Positions 34,346-42,892 of a stretch of 64,000 nucleotides of DNA are shown in pieces. Under the pieces are notes generated by a model, which did no database searches, was not told where the DNA came from, and was given only the letters and a program-made list of their open reading frames with translations. Numbering within the stretch: position 1 is the first letter of the stretch; each line of letters starts with the position of its first letter. Made by a program: the position numbers and the translations under genes. The stretch is taken from assembly GCF_009184635.1 (NCBI RefSeq), contig NZ_WELI01000007.1, positions 62,001-126,000 of the forward strand, given 5' to 3'. The stretch is from Rudanella paleaurantiibacter (GTDB lineage Bacteria; Bacteroidota; Bacteroidia; Cytophagales; Spirosomataceae).

Positions 34346-35803
34346 TTACGGTTTTACCCGCTCTGGCTTGGCCGTGGGGCCGGTCATCCGGGCGGGTAGC
34401 CTGAACACAGCCCCGGCTTTCGTCCCGAAATACAGAAACGACTCCGAAGGTTGCCGACCGTTACCATCGGCCCAAAGCCCGTAAAAATCGGGGTGAGCGC
34501 TAACCGGTCGGCGGGGGTAGCTGTGGTTGCGGGGACTGTTGCGGGTGAGGGCCCCGGTTGATTGCCAGTGCTGACCCCGGTCTCGGCTAACCCAGACCGC
34601 AATCTCTCCGCCAGTGTTGTACGCCTGCGGGCCGGTGCCGGTGGGCCCTATAATGCGCCAGGTACCGTCGGGTTCGCAATAGAGCGAGCCCATGTCGTAG
34701 TTGTGGTCGGAGGTGGTAACCGGATAAATAGCCCACGTTTTGCCCGTCCAGTGGGCTACGTGCCAGGTGTAAGGTCCACTGTCGGGGCCGGGTTCGGGGC
34801 CTTTGCTCGTAATGTACAGAATCACGGGGTTTCCCTTGGTATCGTGGGCCACGTCGTTGATGTACACGTTGAGTCCTTCGGCCTTGTAATTGTGTATGAG
34901 AGCCGCATTTTGGGTCTCGCGCACCGGTAGGCTCACCCGTTGTCCACCGGCGGTTTGCCACGACTGCCCAAAATCGGTGGTTTCGATGTAGTACAGATTG
35001 GTTCGGTAGTCGAGGCCGGCCCCTTTTTCGGTATCCGGGTGCATGTTAAACGCGGTTCCTACCTTACGGCCGTGTTGGTGGCTGGTTTGGTAATGTCCCT
35101 CCTCGATAGTGGCAATATCCCGAATGGCCGACCACCGGATACCGTCGCGGCTGGTGACGTAGCCAATGGTTCGGCGGGGTTTCTTCGCGCCGTATTTGAG
35201 CATACCGCGCTCATAGTGAGTCATCAGATGCAGAAAGCCCCGGTCGGGGTCGTAGTGGCTCTGGAGGTACGAGAAATTGTCGAACGGCACGAGGCTGTCG
35301 CCCTGCATTCGGGTAGCAGGCACCCGGTCGAAGGCGGTGATGTCGTATGGTTTCCGGCTCCGATGGATAAACGAGGGGCGTTCGGTGCCGTGTGAGGTCG
35401 AAAAGAGCCAGATGTAGCCTTGCCGGTCGATATTGAGCACCGGGTTGTCGTGGGCGTCATCGGTCTGTTTATCAAGTACCACCGTCGGTAGCGATACCGT
35501 GCCGGTGCGGTGATCAAACACGCCAACCTCGTGGAGCAGGCTCGGTTTGGCACGTTTGGAAGCCCCACCAAAACAGAAAAATGTTTTTTGAACGGACGGG
35601 GCATATACGGCGAAGGGGTGATGGTTGGCCGGATAGGTGGCGAGGCCCCCGCTGTATTTGTACGCGTACTCGGTTTTGAGCGGCCCAATGTGGTACCAGA
35701 TGCCCCGGTAGCCGTCGTCGGGTTGGTTGAGGGTCGGAATCGGTTGAGCGAAGGTACTAAGGCCTACCAGCAGGCCAATCGGGAGGGTGAGGTGTTTGAG
35801 CAT
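34346..35803 (-). CDS. BNR_4-type beta-propeller protein (possible polysaccharide lyase)
   Basis: A 485-residue secreted protein with a signal peptide ending near residue 20 (STFAQ). It opens with DDGYRGIWYHIG and contains several propeller blades with Asp-box-like turns (TSRDGIRWSA, TTDFGQSWQTAGG, SRDRGQHWQST). This matches BNR_4 proteins. That group includes seven-bladed propeller lyases acting on ulvan and related uronic polysaccharides, so a PL24/PL25-like role is possible but unproven. The ATG at 35803 places the signal peptide at the N-terminus; the upstream extension to 35851 does not fit. No other polysaccharide genes adjoin it. Confidence 0.8.
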   Translation of the reverse strand: MLKHLTLPIGLLVGLSTFAQPIPTLNQPDDGYRGIWYHIGPLKTEYAYKYSGGLATYPANHHPFAVYAPSVQKTFFCFGGASKRAKPSLLHEVGVFDHRTGTVSLPTVVLDKQTDDAHDNPVLNIDRQGYIWLFSTSHGTERPSFIHRSRKPYDITAFDRVPATRMQGDSLVPFDNFSYLQSHYDPDRGFLHLMTHYERGMLKYGAKKPRRTIGYVTSRDGIRWSAIRDIATIEEGHYQTSHQHGRKVGTAFNMHPDTEKGAGLDYRTNLYYIETTDFGQSWQTAGGQRVSLPVRETQNAALIHNYKAEGLNVYINDVAHDTKGNPVILYITSKGPEPGPDSGPYTWHVAHWTGKTWAIYPVTTSDHNYDMGSLYCEPDGTWRIIGPTGTGPQAYNTGGEIAVWVSRDRGQHWQSTGALTRNSPRNHSYPRRPVSAHPDFYGLWADGNGRQPSESFLYFGTKAGAVFRLPARMTGPTAKPERVKP

Positions 35804-35876
35804 ATCGATAAAAGCACCGCCCGACCGGTACTTAATGGCTTTGATACTCACCGAGGGGAGGTTTGGCCCGACACGC

Positions 35877-36302
35877 TCAGGAGGGCAATGCGTTGCTGGG
35901 TAAATAGTGCTTCACCAATTGGCTGATCATCACTTGAAGCTGACCGTAATCCGTCGGTTTGGTTAAAAAATGGGTGGCACCCAGGGCCTGCGCCCGCTCC
36001 TGATCTCCCTCGGTGCTGGAGGTGGTAAACAGAATAATGGGCAGGTCTTGCCAGGCTACCGTTCGCCGAACCTGCGCCAGCGTTTCGAAACCATTTTGCC
36101 GGGGCATGTTGATGTCGAGCAGAATGAGCCGGGGTGGTTCGGGGGCGTTCGAGAGTTCGGGTAGCACCTCGTCGCCGTCGTTCAGAATTTTGAGTGGAAT
36201 GGAGGGCGTGTGTTGTTCAAATGCGGTGTAGACCAGAAACTGGTCGTCCTGGTCGTCGTCGACGAGCCAGACATTAGGAGATTGACTGGATGGAGAAAGC
36301 AT
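35877..36302 (-). CDS. Single-domain response regulator (CheY-like receiver)
   Basis: A 141-residue receiver domain with no output domain. The acidic pocket is VDDDQDDQ near residues 14-21. The phosphorylation site is the Asp of LILLDINMPRQNG, the switch Thr/Ser is in IILFTTSSTEGDQ, and the conserved lysine is in FLTKPTDY. It probably relays phosphate or regulates a partner by direct contact, as in rcp1-like proteins beside phytochrome kinases. No histidine kinase is adjacent. It has a textbook promoter about 160 bases upstream of the start, so its mRNA leader is long. Confidence 0.93.
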   Translation of the reverse strand: MLSPSSQSPNVWLVDDDQDDQFLVYTAFEQHTPSIPLKILNDGDEVLPELSNAPEPPRLILLDINMPRQNGFETLAQVRRTVAWQDLPIILFTTSSTEGDQERAQALGATHFLTKPTDYGQLQVMISQLVKHYLPSNALPS

Positions 36303-36704
36303 GTGGAGAGGTTAGAACGTATGGAAGGCGCCCGGGAGCACCCAAAAAGAGAAACGCCGACTGAATGCAGTGCCGGGCCGGAGCCGACTAATGGGGTGTG
36401 CGAAGAGAGTGGACTTGGCTGTTGGGTGACCTTTACCCCGAAGCGCTTATGCTTTAATAAACAACCAAATTTAACAAGTAAATTATTAGGAAACAAAAAT
36501 GATTTAAATGTCTATTAATGTGGGTCTGGACAGGCCAAAATCTTGGACTGGCTTAGGCGGTTCGAAGGTACCAGCTACGCCTGTCGTTCAGTACTATACG
36601 TGACCGGAAATAAACAGATTCTTATTTAACGAACCCGGCCGTGCGATTACGGCTTGTGCCGTATGTTGGGTAGGTATAACGGCCGCAATTTGGCTTTATA
36701 GGGT
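36303..36704. other. Divergent non-coding region between receiver and esterase genes
   Basis: Four hundred bases with no gene. The leftward half holds a strong promoter and a leader of about 158 bases for the receiver gene. The rightward half, upstream of the esterase, holds a small hairpin (ACGGC TTGT GCCGT near 36651) and no clear -7 box. Confidence 0.5.
36466..36497 (-). promoter_or_regulatory. Consensus Bacteroidota promoter for the receiver gene
   Basis: On the minus strand TTTG (36497-36494) and TAAATTTG (36473-36466) are separated by exactly 20 bases, matching the -33/-7 consensus in sequence and spacing. Transcription should begin near 36460. Confidence 0.75.
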
Positions 36705-37652
36705 ATGAGATTTTTACTTACCCTGGCGTTGCTGGTTGGCGCTCTGGGTGCCGTAGCCCAACATAAACCTGTGAACTTCGACAAAATTGCCATTCAATCA
36801 TCGCGGTACTGGATGGACCTCGATTACGTGGGCGACAATCTGGTTGGCCACAAACTGGACATTCACTTGCCACTGACCGGCAAAGCACCCTACCCCGTGG
36901 TTATCTGTATTTACGGCAGTGCCTGGCGGTCAAATAGTTGGAAAGCCAATACCTTTAAAGACGGCATTGGGCAGCGGTTGCTCGAGAAAGGCTATGCCGT
37001 GGCCAGTATCAACTACCGGTCGAGCAGCGACGCCATGTTTCCGGCTCAGATCCACGATGTGAAAGCCGCCATCCGGTTTGTACGGGCCAATGCCGCACAA
37101 CTGGACCTCGACGATTCGTTTGTGGCTATCACGGGTTGGTCGTCGGGGGGGCATTTGGCTGCTATGGCCGGGACAACCAATGGTCTCAAAAAGACCAGTG
37201 TGGCCGGGCTGGATGTTGATCTGGAGGGAAATCTGGGGGCATTCACGGGTGTTAGCAGTCAGGTCGATGCGGTGGTCGATTGGTTTGGCCCCACCGATTT
37301 TCTGATTATGGATAGCTGCGGGAGCACCATGTCGCACAATGACGCCCAGTCGCCCGAGTCGGTGCTGGTGGGTGGCCCTATTCAGCAGAACAAAGAAAAG
37401 TGCGCGGTGGCCAACCCCATCAGTTACGTACGGAAAGGCAACCCGCCTTTCCTCATCTTTCACGGTGATAAAGACCCGCTGGTGCCGCCCTGCCAGAGCG
37501 AGAAACTGTTTGAGAAACAACAGGCAACGGGTGTTAAAACCGAGCTGGTGCTGGTGCCGGGCGGTGGGCATGGCCCCGGCGTCATGATCGACTCGTATTT
37601 CGATCAGATGCTCCGCTTTCTGGATACGCTCCGCACCAGCCGCAAAAAGTAA
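36705..37652 (+). CDS. Secreted alpha/beta-hydrolase (esterase/lipase-like)
   Basis: A 315-residue exported hydrolase with a signal peptide ending near residue 19 (AVAQ). The oxyanion region is VVICIYGSAWRS, with GSAW in place of the common HGGG. The nucleophile is Ser146 in TGWSSGGHLAAMAG. The acid is in FHGDKDPLVP and the catalytic His in GGGHGPG. The layout fits the BD-FAE/carboxylesterase group common in Bacteroidota, which removes acyl or feruloyl groups from plant polysaccharides. The substrate here is unknown. It stands 39 bases before the bicupin gene on the same strand, so the two may be co-transcribed. Confidence 0.9.
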   Translation: MRFLLTLALLVGALGAVAQHKPVNFDKIAIQSSRYWMDLDYVGDNLVGHKLDIHLPLTGKAPYPVVICIYGSAWRSNSWKANTFKDGIGQRLLEKGYAVASINYRSSSDAMFPAQIHDVKAAIRFVRANAAQLDLDDSFVAITGWSSGGHLAAMAGTTNGLKKTSVAGLDVDLEGNLGAFTGVSSQVDAVVDWFGPTDFLIMDSCGSTMSHNDAQSPESVLVGGPIQQNKEKCAVANPISYVRKGNPPFLIFHGDKDPLVPPCQSEKLFEKQQATGVKTELVLVPGGGHGPGVMIDSYFDQMLRFLDTLRTSRKK

Positions 37653-37691
37653 ACCGATAGGTAGTCTATTTCGCCCATTCACGCTCTCTAT

Positions 37692-38795
37692 ATGTCGTCT
37701 GAACCCCAATTAACCTCCGCCGATTTAACGGCACTCTACGAAAAAGGCGCCGAGATGCCCGGCGGCCTGTCGGCTATTCAGGCCGTGACCCCGCAAAATG
37801 CGCTGCCGGGTCAGAAAATCCCGTACTATCTGCTCAACGGCTCCGGCAACCGATACCTGGTTGGTGGGTTGGTGGTGAGCCAATTGGCCCGCCCGGCCGA
37901 CACGGGCAATCTGTTCGAATGGTCGGTGCTGACCGGTGGCCGAGGGGCCTCGCTGCCCATGCACACCCATGCGCACACGCACGAGGTGCTGTATGTGCTG
38001 GAGGGTGTGGTGGAACTTTGGCTAAATGGCGAGCACCATTTGCTGGTCAAAGGCGATTTTGCCAGTATTCCGCCCACAGTCCCGCACGGTTTTTGGATGG
38101 GTACGCACCGGAACCAGCTGATTTCGATGACGAGCGAAGATGGCCTGTCGTTGTTGTACCCGACGCTGGGCACACCCTATGCCGGCCATGTGCAGCCGGG
38201 CGATGCCGTGGCTCCGTTAGCGGCCGAGGCTATGCAACAGGCCGAGCAAGTGGCTGATATCCGGTTTACAGACGAGCCCCTCACCGGCGACTCGCCCCGC
38301 CGGGTAACCAATGCCCAATTGCCCGGTGCGGTGGTGCCGTATGTGTTGGCTGCAGGCGAGGGCGACCGGTACACGATTGGTGATCAATTATTTACGGTTC
38401 TGAGCGATAATGCCAGCACAGCCCACAAACTCCTGGTGGTTGGTACCGAGGGGCCGGCCGGGCACATGATTATCAAGCACTTTCACCAGAAGCATTCGGA
38501 GTCGTTTTTCTGTGTGGATGGGCAAATGGCGATGTGGGCCAACGGCTCGCTACTCGACCTGAATCCGGGCGATTTTCTGTCGGCCCCGGCCGGTACCATT
38601 CACGCGTACCAGTTCAAGAGCCCCTACACCCGCATTGTGGGTATGCTTACGCCGGGCATTTTCGAAGATTTCTTCCGGTCGGCACACCCGTACACCGATC
38701 ACGTGTACCCCCAAACCCCAACCCCCGGCCCGAACTTCGCCAAAATAAGCCAACTCGATCTGGTCTTCGTCGAACGGCCGGGACCACCGAAGTAA
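37692..38795 (+). CDS. Bicupin dioxygenase-like protein (quercetin 2,3-dioxygenase family)
   Basis: A 367-residue protein with two cupin domains. The first metal site is in PMHTHAHTHEVLYVLEG (about residues 95-111), with the closing motif IPPTVPHGFW. The second is in IKHFHQKHSESFFCVDG, with SAPAGTIHAY. This matches the quercetin 2,3-dioxygenase type bicupins (for example B. subtilis QdoI), which open the flavonol ring with release of carbon monoxide. The true substrate in Bacteroidota may be another enol. It follows the esterase gene closely. The ring-hydroxylating-type monooxygenase gene is its convergent neighbour, hinting at aromatic compound use. Confidence 0.85.
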   Translation: MSSEPQLTSADLTALYEKGAEMPGGLSAIQAVTPQNALPGQKIPYYLLNGSGNRYLVGGLVVSQLARPADTGNLFEWSVLTGGRGASLPMHTHAHTHEVLYVLEGVVELWLNGEHHLLVKGDFASIPPTVPHGFWMGTHRNQLISMTSEDGLSLLYPTLGTPYAGHVQPGDAVAPLAAEAMQQAEQVADIRFTDEPLTGDSPRRVTNAQLPGAVVPYVLAAGEGDRYTIGDQLFTVLSDNASTAHKLLVVGTEGPAGHMIIKHFHQKHSESFFCVDGQMAMWANGSLLDLNPGDFLSAPAGTIHAYQFKSPYTRIVGMLTPGIFEDFFRSAHPYTDHVYPQTPTPGPNFAKISQLDLVFVERPGPPK

Positions 38796-39103
38796 ATGAG
38801 TGAAAAGCGAAAGAGCGAAACATGAGTCATCCCGAATTTTAGGGTAGCAGAGGCCTCGACTCGACGCCCCGTTAGGGGCCCAACATTGGTAGAAAAGACG
38901 TCCCCCGCCAATACCAGAGCCCCGAAGGGGCGTAACTTATTTAGGGTTACGCCCCTTCGGGGCTCTGGTATTCGGTCTATGTTCCGGGTTTGCTACCAAT
39001 ATTAGGCCCCTGACGGGGCATCCAGGGAGGTGCTTGTGTTTAAATTCATCAAAAATTCGAAAATTCGGCATGACTCATGTTTACCGAATGCGGTCCACAC
39101 TCT
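38796..39103. other. Intergenic space occupied by a palindromic element
   Basis: This space of 308 bases between the convergent bicupin and monooxygenase genes is almost wholly filled by the nested palindromic element at 38818-39082. I see no gene and no separate terminator. Confidence 0.6.
38818..39082. repeat. MITE-like three-tier palindromic element (265 bp)
   Basis: The outer inverted repeats are 23 bp with one mismatch (38818-38840 and 39060-39082). Middle arms of 27 bases with three mismatches lie at 38866-38892 and 38993-39019. The core is a perfect 27-bp inverted repeat (38910-38936 and 38946-38972) around a 9-base loop, containing AGCCCCGAAGGGGC. The whole element folds into one long stem. 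No transposase is encoded, so it is likely a non-autonomous element or a dispersed repeat that also ends transcription. Confidence 0.8.
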
Positions 39104-40345
39104 TTACTCTTTCCCATTGAGCGTTTCCTTATCAAAGCCGGCGATCTGGCGGTAGCGGTCCATCACCTGTTTGAGGTCTTCGTATGGAATAGCCTCGTCG
39201 GGGTGGGCGAATCCGTCGGGAGCGGCTTCTTCCATCATGTCCAGAATCTGATCGGGGCCTTTCTGTCGGTTTTGCAGCACCACCCGTGTGGTAGCTTGTA
39301 CGCGCTCCTGATCGTAGGCCCTGAGAGCCGTTTGTACGTCGGGCTGAGTAGTCAGTGCCTGCGTGAGGGCTTCGGCGTCCAGAATAGCCTGCGACGCCCC
39401 GTTTGAGCCAATTGGGTACATGGGGTGGGCCGCGTCGCCAAGCAGCGTTACCCGCCCAAATGTCCAACGATCGAGCGGGTCGCGGTCTGACATCGGAAAC
39501 TCGTAAACCGCAGGCGCACCGGCAATCATAGCGGGCACGTTGAGCCAGTCGAAGTGCCAGTTCTGGTAAAGATTCACCAGCCGGTTGGGGTCAGCCTGTC
39601 GGTTCCAGTCGCGCACGGTCATAGCCGTTTCGGGCTCCCAAAGGTTAGCAACCCAATTAATTACCTGCAAGCCAGTTTCGTCGGGTTCACCAATGGGGTA
39701 AGCCACCATTTTCTGTTTCAGGTGGCCAATCATCACCATCGAGCGGCCGTTCAGAAACGGCTTCATGCGGGTGGTGCCCCGGTACAGCACATTGCCCGAA
39801 AACCGGGGCTCGGTTTCGGTCGGGTACAGCTGTTTGCGGACCACCGAGTGGATACCGTCGCAACCAATCAGCAGGTCGACGGTATCGGTCGTCAACCCGT
39901 TGCCGGTAGCCCGGTGGGTAAACGTAGCGGTTACGCTCTGATCAGTTTGGCTGAACGAGGCCAGATGATGGCCTACCCGCACGGCATCGGGGCCAATTCG
40001 GGTCAAAACCTCTTCGTAAAGCATTTCCTGAAACCGACCTCGATGCACCGAAAACTGGGGCCACCGGTAGCCTGCATGACGACCTCGGGGCTCGTGCCAG
40101 AACAGTTGACCGTGTTTGTTGTAGTACCGGAGATCTTCGGTCTCGACGGCTATCTGGGTGAGTTTCGGGGCGAGCCCCAGATTGGTGAGTACCCGAACGC
40201 TATGAGGCAACAGATTGATACCCACCCCCAGCGCCCGGATGGCGGGCACCGATTCATAGACCTGTACGCCAAAGCCAGCCTGGTGTAGGCAGAGGGCGGT
40301 TGTGAGCCCGCCAATCCCTCCGCCGACGATACCTATTTTCAGCAT
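39104..40345 (-). CDS. FAD-dependent monooxygenase (aromatic hydroxylase type)
   Basis: A 413-residue group A flavoprotein monooxygenase. The FAD motif GIVGGGIGGLTTALCL is at residues about 5-20. The GVGINLLPHSVRVLTNLGL region and the DLLIGCDGIHSVVRKQL motif (DG fingerprint) follow. The second FAD motif is TLLGDAAHPMYPIGSNGASQAI. Family members hydroxylate phenolic or phenazine-type rings using NAD(P)H and oxygen; salicylate and 3-hydroxybenzoate hydroxylases are the closest by motif. Its start lies 4 bases after the fucosidase stop codon, so it is translated from the same message. Confidence 0.9.
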   Translation of the reverse strand: MLKIGIVGGGIGGLTTALCLHQAGFGVQVYESVPAIRALGVGINLLPHSVRVLTNLGLAPKLTQIAVETEDLRYYNKHGQLFWHEPRGRHAGYRWPQFSVHRGRFQEMLYEEVLTRIGPDAVRVGHHLASFSQTDQSVTATFTHRATGNGLTTDTVDLLIGCDGIHSVVRKQLYPTETEPRFSGNVLYRGTTRMKPFLNGRSMVMIGHLKQKMVAYPIGEPDETGLQVINWVANLWEPETAMTVRDWNRQADPNRLVNLYQNWHFDWLNVPAMIAGAPAVYEFPMSDRDPLDRWTFGRVTLLGDAAHPMYPIGSNGASQAILDAEALTQALTTQPDVQTALRAYDQERVQATTRVVLQNRQKGPDQILDMMEEAAPDGFAHPDEAIPYEDLKQVMDRYRQIAGFDKETLNGKE

Positions 40346-40349
40346 TCGT

Positions 40350-42740
40350 TTAGAACCGGTAAACTCGTTTTTCGCCTTTTTTCAACATAATCGGCTTCGA
40401 TTGGTCCTTGTACCGCAGCGTAGCCCGGCCACTCTGCCGGGCCTCGACTGTTACCTGCTCCAGTTGGCCGCTTTTCCAGTTCATGCTGATGTTGTAGCCT
40501 CCACGGGCCACCAGCCCCCCAACGGCTCCGTTAGCCCAGCTCGCGGGCAGGGCCGGTAACAGGTCAATCAGCACCCCGCCTTCCGGGGTCTCCACGTGGC
40601 TTTGCAGGAGCATTTCGGCAATGCCGGCCGTGGTGCCAAAGTTGGCGTCCATCTGAAACGGCGGGTGTTGCCCAAAGAGGTTGATAGAGGTGCTTTTGGC
40701 ACCCACCACGTCGAGGCTCGCCTTTGCTTTTTCGGCTTCGCCCAGCCGGGCATACTGACTCACGAGCCAGGCGGCACTCCAACCGGTGTGGCCACCCCCG
40801 TTAGCCATGCGGTAATCGAGCGATTTCCGAACGGCATCCATCAGGTCGGGCGTTTGCACGGCGTTGATCTGATGGCCGGGGTGCAACGCAAACAGGTGCG
40901 AAATATGCCGGTGACCGGGTTCGGCTTCCTTGAAAGGCTCGGCCCATTCCATCAGTCGCCCGTCGGCCCCGATCTGTGGCCCGGCCAACTGCCCCTGAGC
41001 CTCGGCAATGCGCCGGGTCCAGCTATCCGAGATGCCGAGGGCTTTGGAAACCAGGCCGAAATCTTGAAACAACTGCCAGATTACCTGCTGCTCGTGGGCA
41101 GGCCCCATGCTGATTTGGCTCTTGCTGCCATCGGGTGCAATAAACGTGTTTTCGGGCGAGCCCGCCGGGCCTGATACCAGCTTGCCTGTTTGTGGATGCA
41201 CCACCAGCCAGTCCATGTAAAACTCGGTGGCGGCTTTTAGCACCGGGTACATCTGCCGCAAAAAGGCTTTGTCCTGCGTGTAGCGGTAATGCTCGGCAAT
41301 GTGGCTGCAAAGCCAGGCCGTGGCCCCGGTGTGCATTCCCCAACTGGCCTGTTCGCCGGGGGCGGTGTAGCCCCACACGTTGGTAATCGGGTGCATCACC
41401 CAGCCCCGCGCGTGGTAGTGAACCCGGGCGGTCTCGGCACCGGGTGTTGTGAGCGAACGCAGCAGATCGAAAAACGGCAGGTGTAACTCGGGCAGGTTAG
41501 TTACCTCGGCCGGCCAGTAATTCATCTGGATATTGATGTTCGTGTGGTAGTCGCCGTTCCAGGGCGTCTGGATTTTATTACCCCAGATGCCCTGCAAATT
41601 GGCGGGCAGGGTACCGGGCCGCGACGACGAAATGAGCAGATACCGACCGTACTGAAACAGGAGTTCGTACAGGTGAGGGTCGTTGCGGTTGGTTTTGAAA
41701 GCCGCCAGCCGCTCGTCGGTAGGTTGGGTGTCGTTGCCCGAAAACAGGGTAAATGAGGTACGGTCGAAATAGCGCCGGTAGTCGGTCAGGTGGTCACTGA
41801 GTAGCCGGGCGTAGGGTTTTTGCATGGCCTGTTGCAGCGAACGGGCCGTGAGGGCCACATGGTCGCGACCGCGGTACGTGGGGTGTTGCAGCTTGTAATC
41901 GGTTGAGGCTGTCAGATACAGAATCACCTCGGTGGCTCCGCTGACCGAAATACCCGCATCGGTGTAGGCCACCGTGCCGCCTTTGTGCCCGGCTTTGAGT
42001 CGGGTCATGTACGCCAGTCCGTCGCCCCCTTTGCCGTCGGAAAGGTTACCCGCCATAATGAGCTGATTATCGGCTGCGTACGTCCGAAATCGTTCAGGCC
42101 GCCAGAGCCGGGCCTTGAACGAGAGCGCACCGGGTTTGTCGGCCGTGAGCCGAATAGCCATTACCTGATCGGGGTAACTCACAAAGGCTTCGCGGCTATA
42201 CCGAACCCCATTTTGGGTGTAGCGTACCCTGACTGCGGCATCGTGCAGGTCGAGTTCGCGGTAGTAATCGGTGTAGGGGGTGCTGTTGGCAAAATCGAGA
42301 TACAGTTCGCCGAGGGTCTGAAAACTGCCGTAGGGAACCTTGGTTCCGTTGCCATTGCCAGAGCCTGCACCCTTGCTGATCTGCGTTTTGTCGGTCAGCT
42401 CGGTAGCTTCTTTGTATTTTCCGGCGTACAGGAGTTTCCTGATTTCGGCCTGCGCTGCAAACGAATTGGGGTTGTTATTATCGTCGGGGCTGCCCGACCA
42501 CATACTTTCTTCGTTGAGCTGAATACGCTCGCGGTTTACGTCGCCAAACACCATCGCCCCCAGCGACCCGTTGCCGAGCGGCAGGGCCTTGAGCCATTCG
42601 GGGTCATCTTTCCAGCCGTTATCAACATCGGCTATCTGCGCGTTGGCGGGTGTTTTATACCAGAGTTTGAGCGGTGGATGGGGTTGGGCCAAAGCCGTTT
42701 GGGCCAGAAAAAGAGCCAGAAACAGGAAACAGGTACGCAT
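40350..42740 (-). CDS. GH95 family glycoside hydrolase (alpha-L-fucosidase type)
   Basis: A 796-residue exported enzyme with a signal peptide ending near residue 19 (ALAQ). The N-terminal beta-domain carries LPLGNGSLGAMVFGDVNRERIQLNEESMW, typical of GH95. The central (alpha/alpha)6 barrel includes YHTNINIQMNYWPAEVTNLPE with Asn401 and Asn403, the pair that activates water in characterised GH95 enzymes. Also visible are WGMHTGATAWL, HTGWSAAWLVSQYARLG and the conserved FQMDANFGTTAGIAEMLLQS. GH95 enzymes release terminal alpha-1,2-fucose, with some galactosidase exceptions. It lies downstream of the DUF1501 operon and directly before the monooxygenase gene. Confidence 0.94.
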   Translation of the reverse strand: MRTCFLFLALFLAQTALAQPHPPLKLWYKTPANAQIADVDNGWKDDPEWLKALPLGNGSLGAMVFGDVNRERIQLNEESMWSGSPDDNNNPNSFAAQAEIRKLLYAGKYKEATELTDKTQISKGAGSGNGNGTKVPYGSFQTLGELYLDFANSTPYTDYYRELDLHDAAVRVRYTQNGVRYSREAFVSYPDQVMAIRLTADKPGALSFKARLWRPERFRTYAADNQLIMAGNLSDGKGGDGLAYMTRLKAGHKGGTVAYTDAGISVSGATEVILYLTASTDYKLQHPTYRGRDHVALTARSLQQAMQKPYARLLSDHLTDYRRYFDRTSFTLFSGNDTQPTDERLAAFKTNRNDPHLYELLFQYGRYLLISSSRPGTLPANLQGIWGNKIQTPWNGDYHTNINIQMNYWPAEVTNLPELHLPFFDLLRSLTTPGAETARVHYHARGWVMHPITNVWGYTAPGEQASWGMHTGATAWLCSHIAEHYRYTQDKAFLRQMYPVLKAATEFYMDWLVVHPQTGKLVSGPAGSPENTFIAPDGSKSQISMGPAHEQQVIWQLFQDFGLVSKALGISDSWTRRIAEAQGQLAGPQIGADGRLMEWAEPFKEAEPGHRHISHLFALHPGHQINAVQTPDLMDAVRKSLDYRMANGGGHTGWSAAWLVSQYARLGEAEKAKASLDVVGAKSTSINLFGQHPPFQMDANFGTTAGIAEMLLQSHVETPEGGVLIDLLPALPASWANGAVGGLVARGGYNISMNWKSGQLEQVTVEARQSGRATLRYKDQSKPIMLKKGEKRVYRF

Positions 42741-42816
42741 GAGTGTCGGAAAGCGGCTGGTCGGAAGCCGGTAAAGAGTTCGGGGGTTAAAGGTAGTTGT
42801 TTGGGGCGTATAGGGG

Positions 42817-42875
42817 GCAGAGATGTCATCTTTCCAAACAAGATGACATCTCTAGTCAAAATGACATCTCTGCAG
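42817..42875 (-). promoter_or_regulatory. Three-copy dyad able to form alternative hairpins
   Basis: In the leftward transcript two tandem copies of AGAGATGTCAT (complements of 42863-42853-side sequence and of 42843-42853) precede one inverted copy. Perfect pairing is possible between 42819-42832 and 42840-42853 (14 bp), or between 42817-42829 and 42861-42873 (13 bp). The two pairings exclude each other. It lies between the DUF1501 stop and the fucosidase start. Confidence 0.55.
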
Positions 42876-42892
42876 CGCATACACGCGAAAAT

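Noticed and set aside
34221-34484. Plus-strand frame of 87 codons over the BNR gene 3' end
   Set aside because: It spans a terminator-like hairpin and the antisense of the BNR gene, with no promoter or homology signal.
38818-39082. Possible CRISPR leader or structured non-coding RNA
   Set aside because: The element is a single nested palindrome with terminal inverted repeats, which fits a MITE or REP element better. There is no repeat-spacer pattern.
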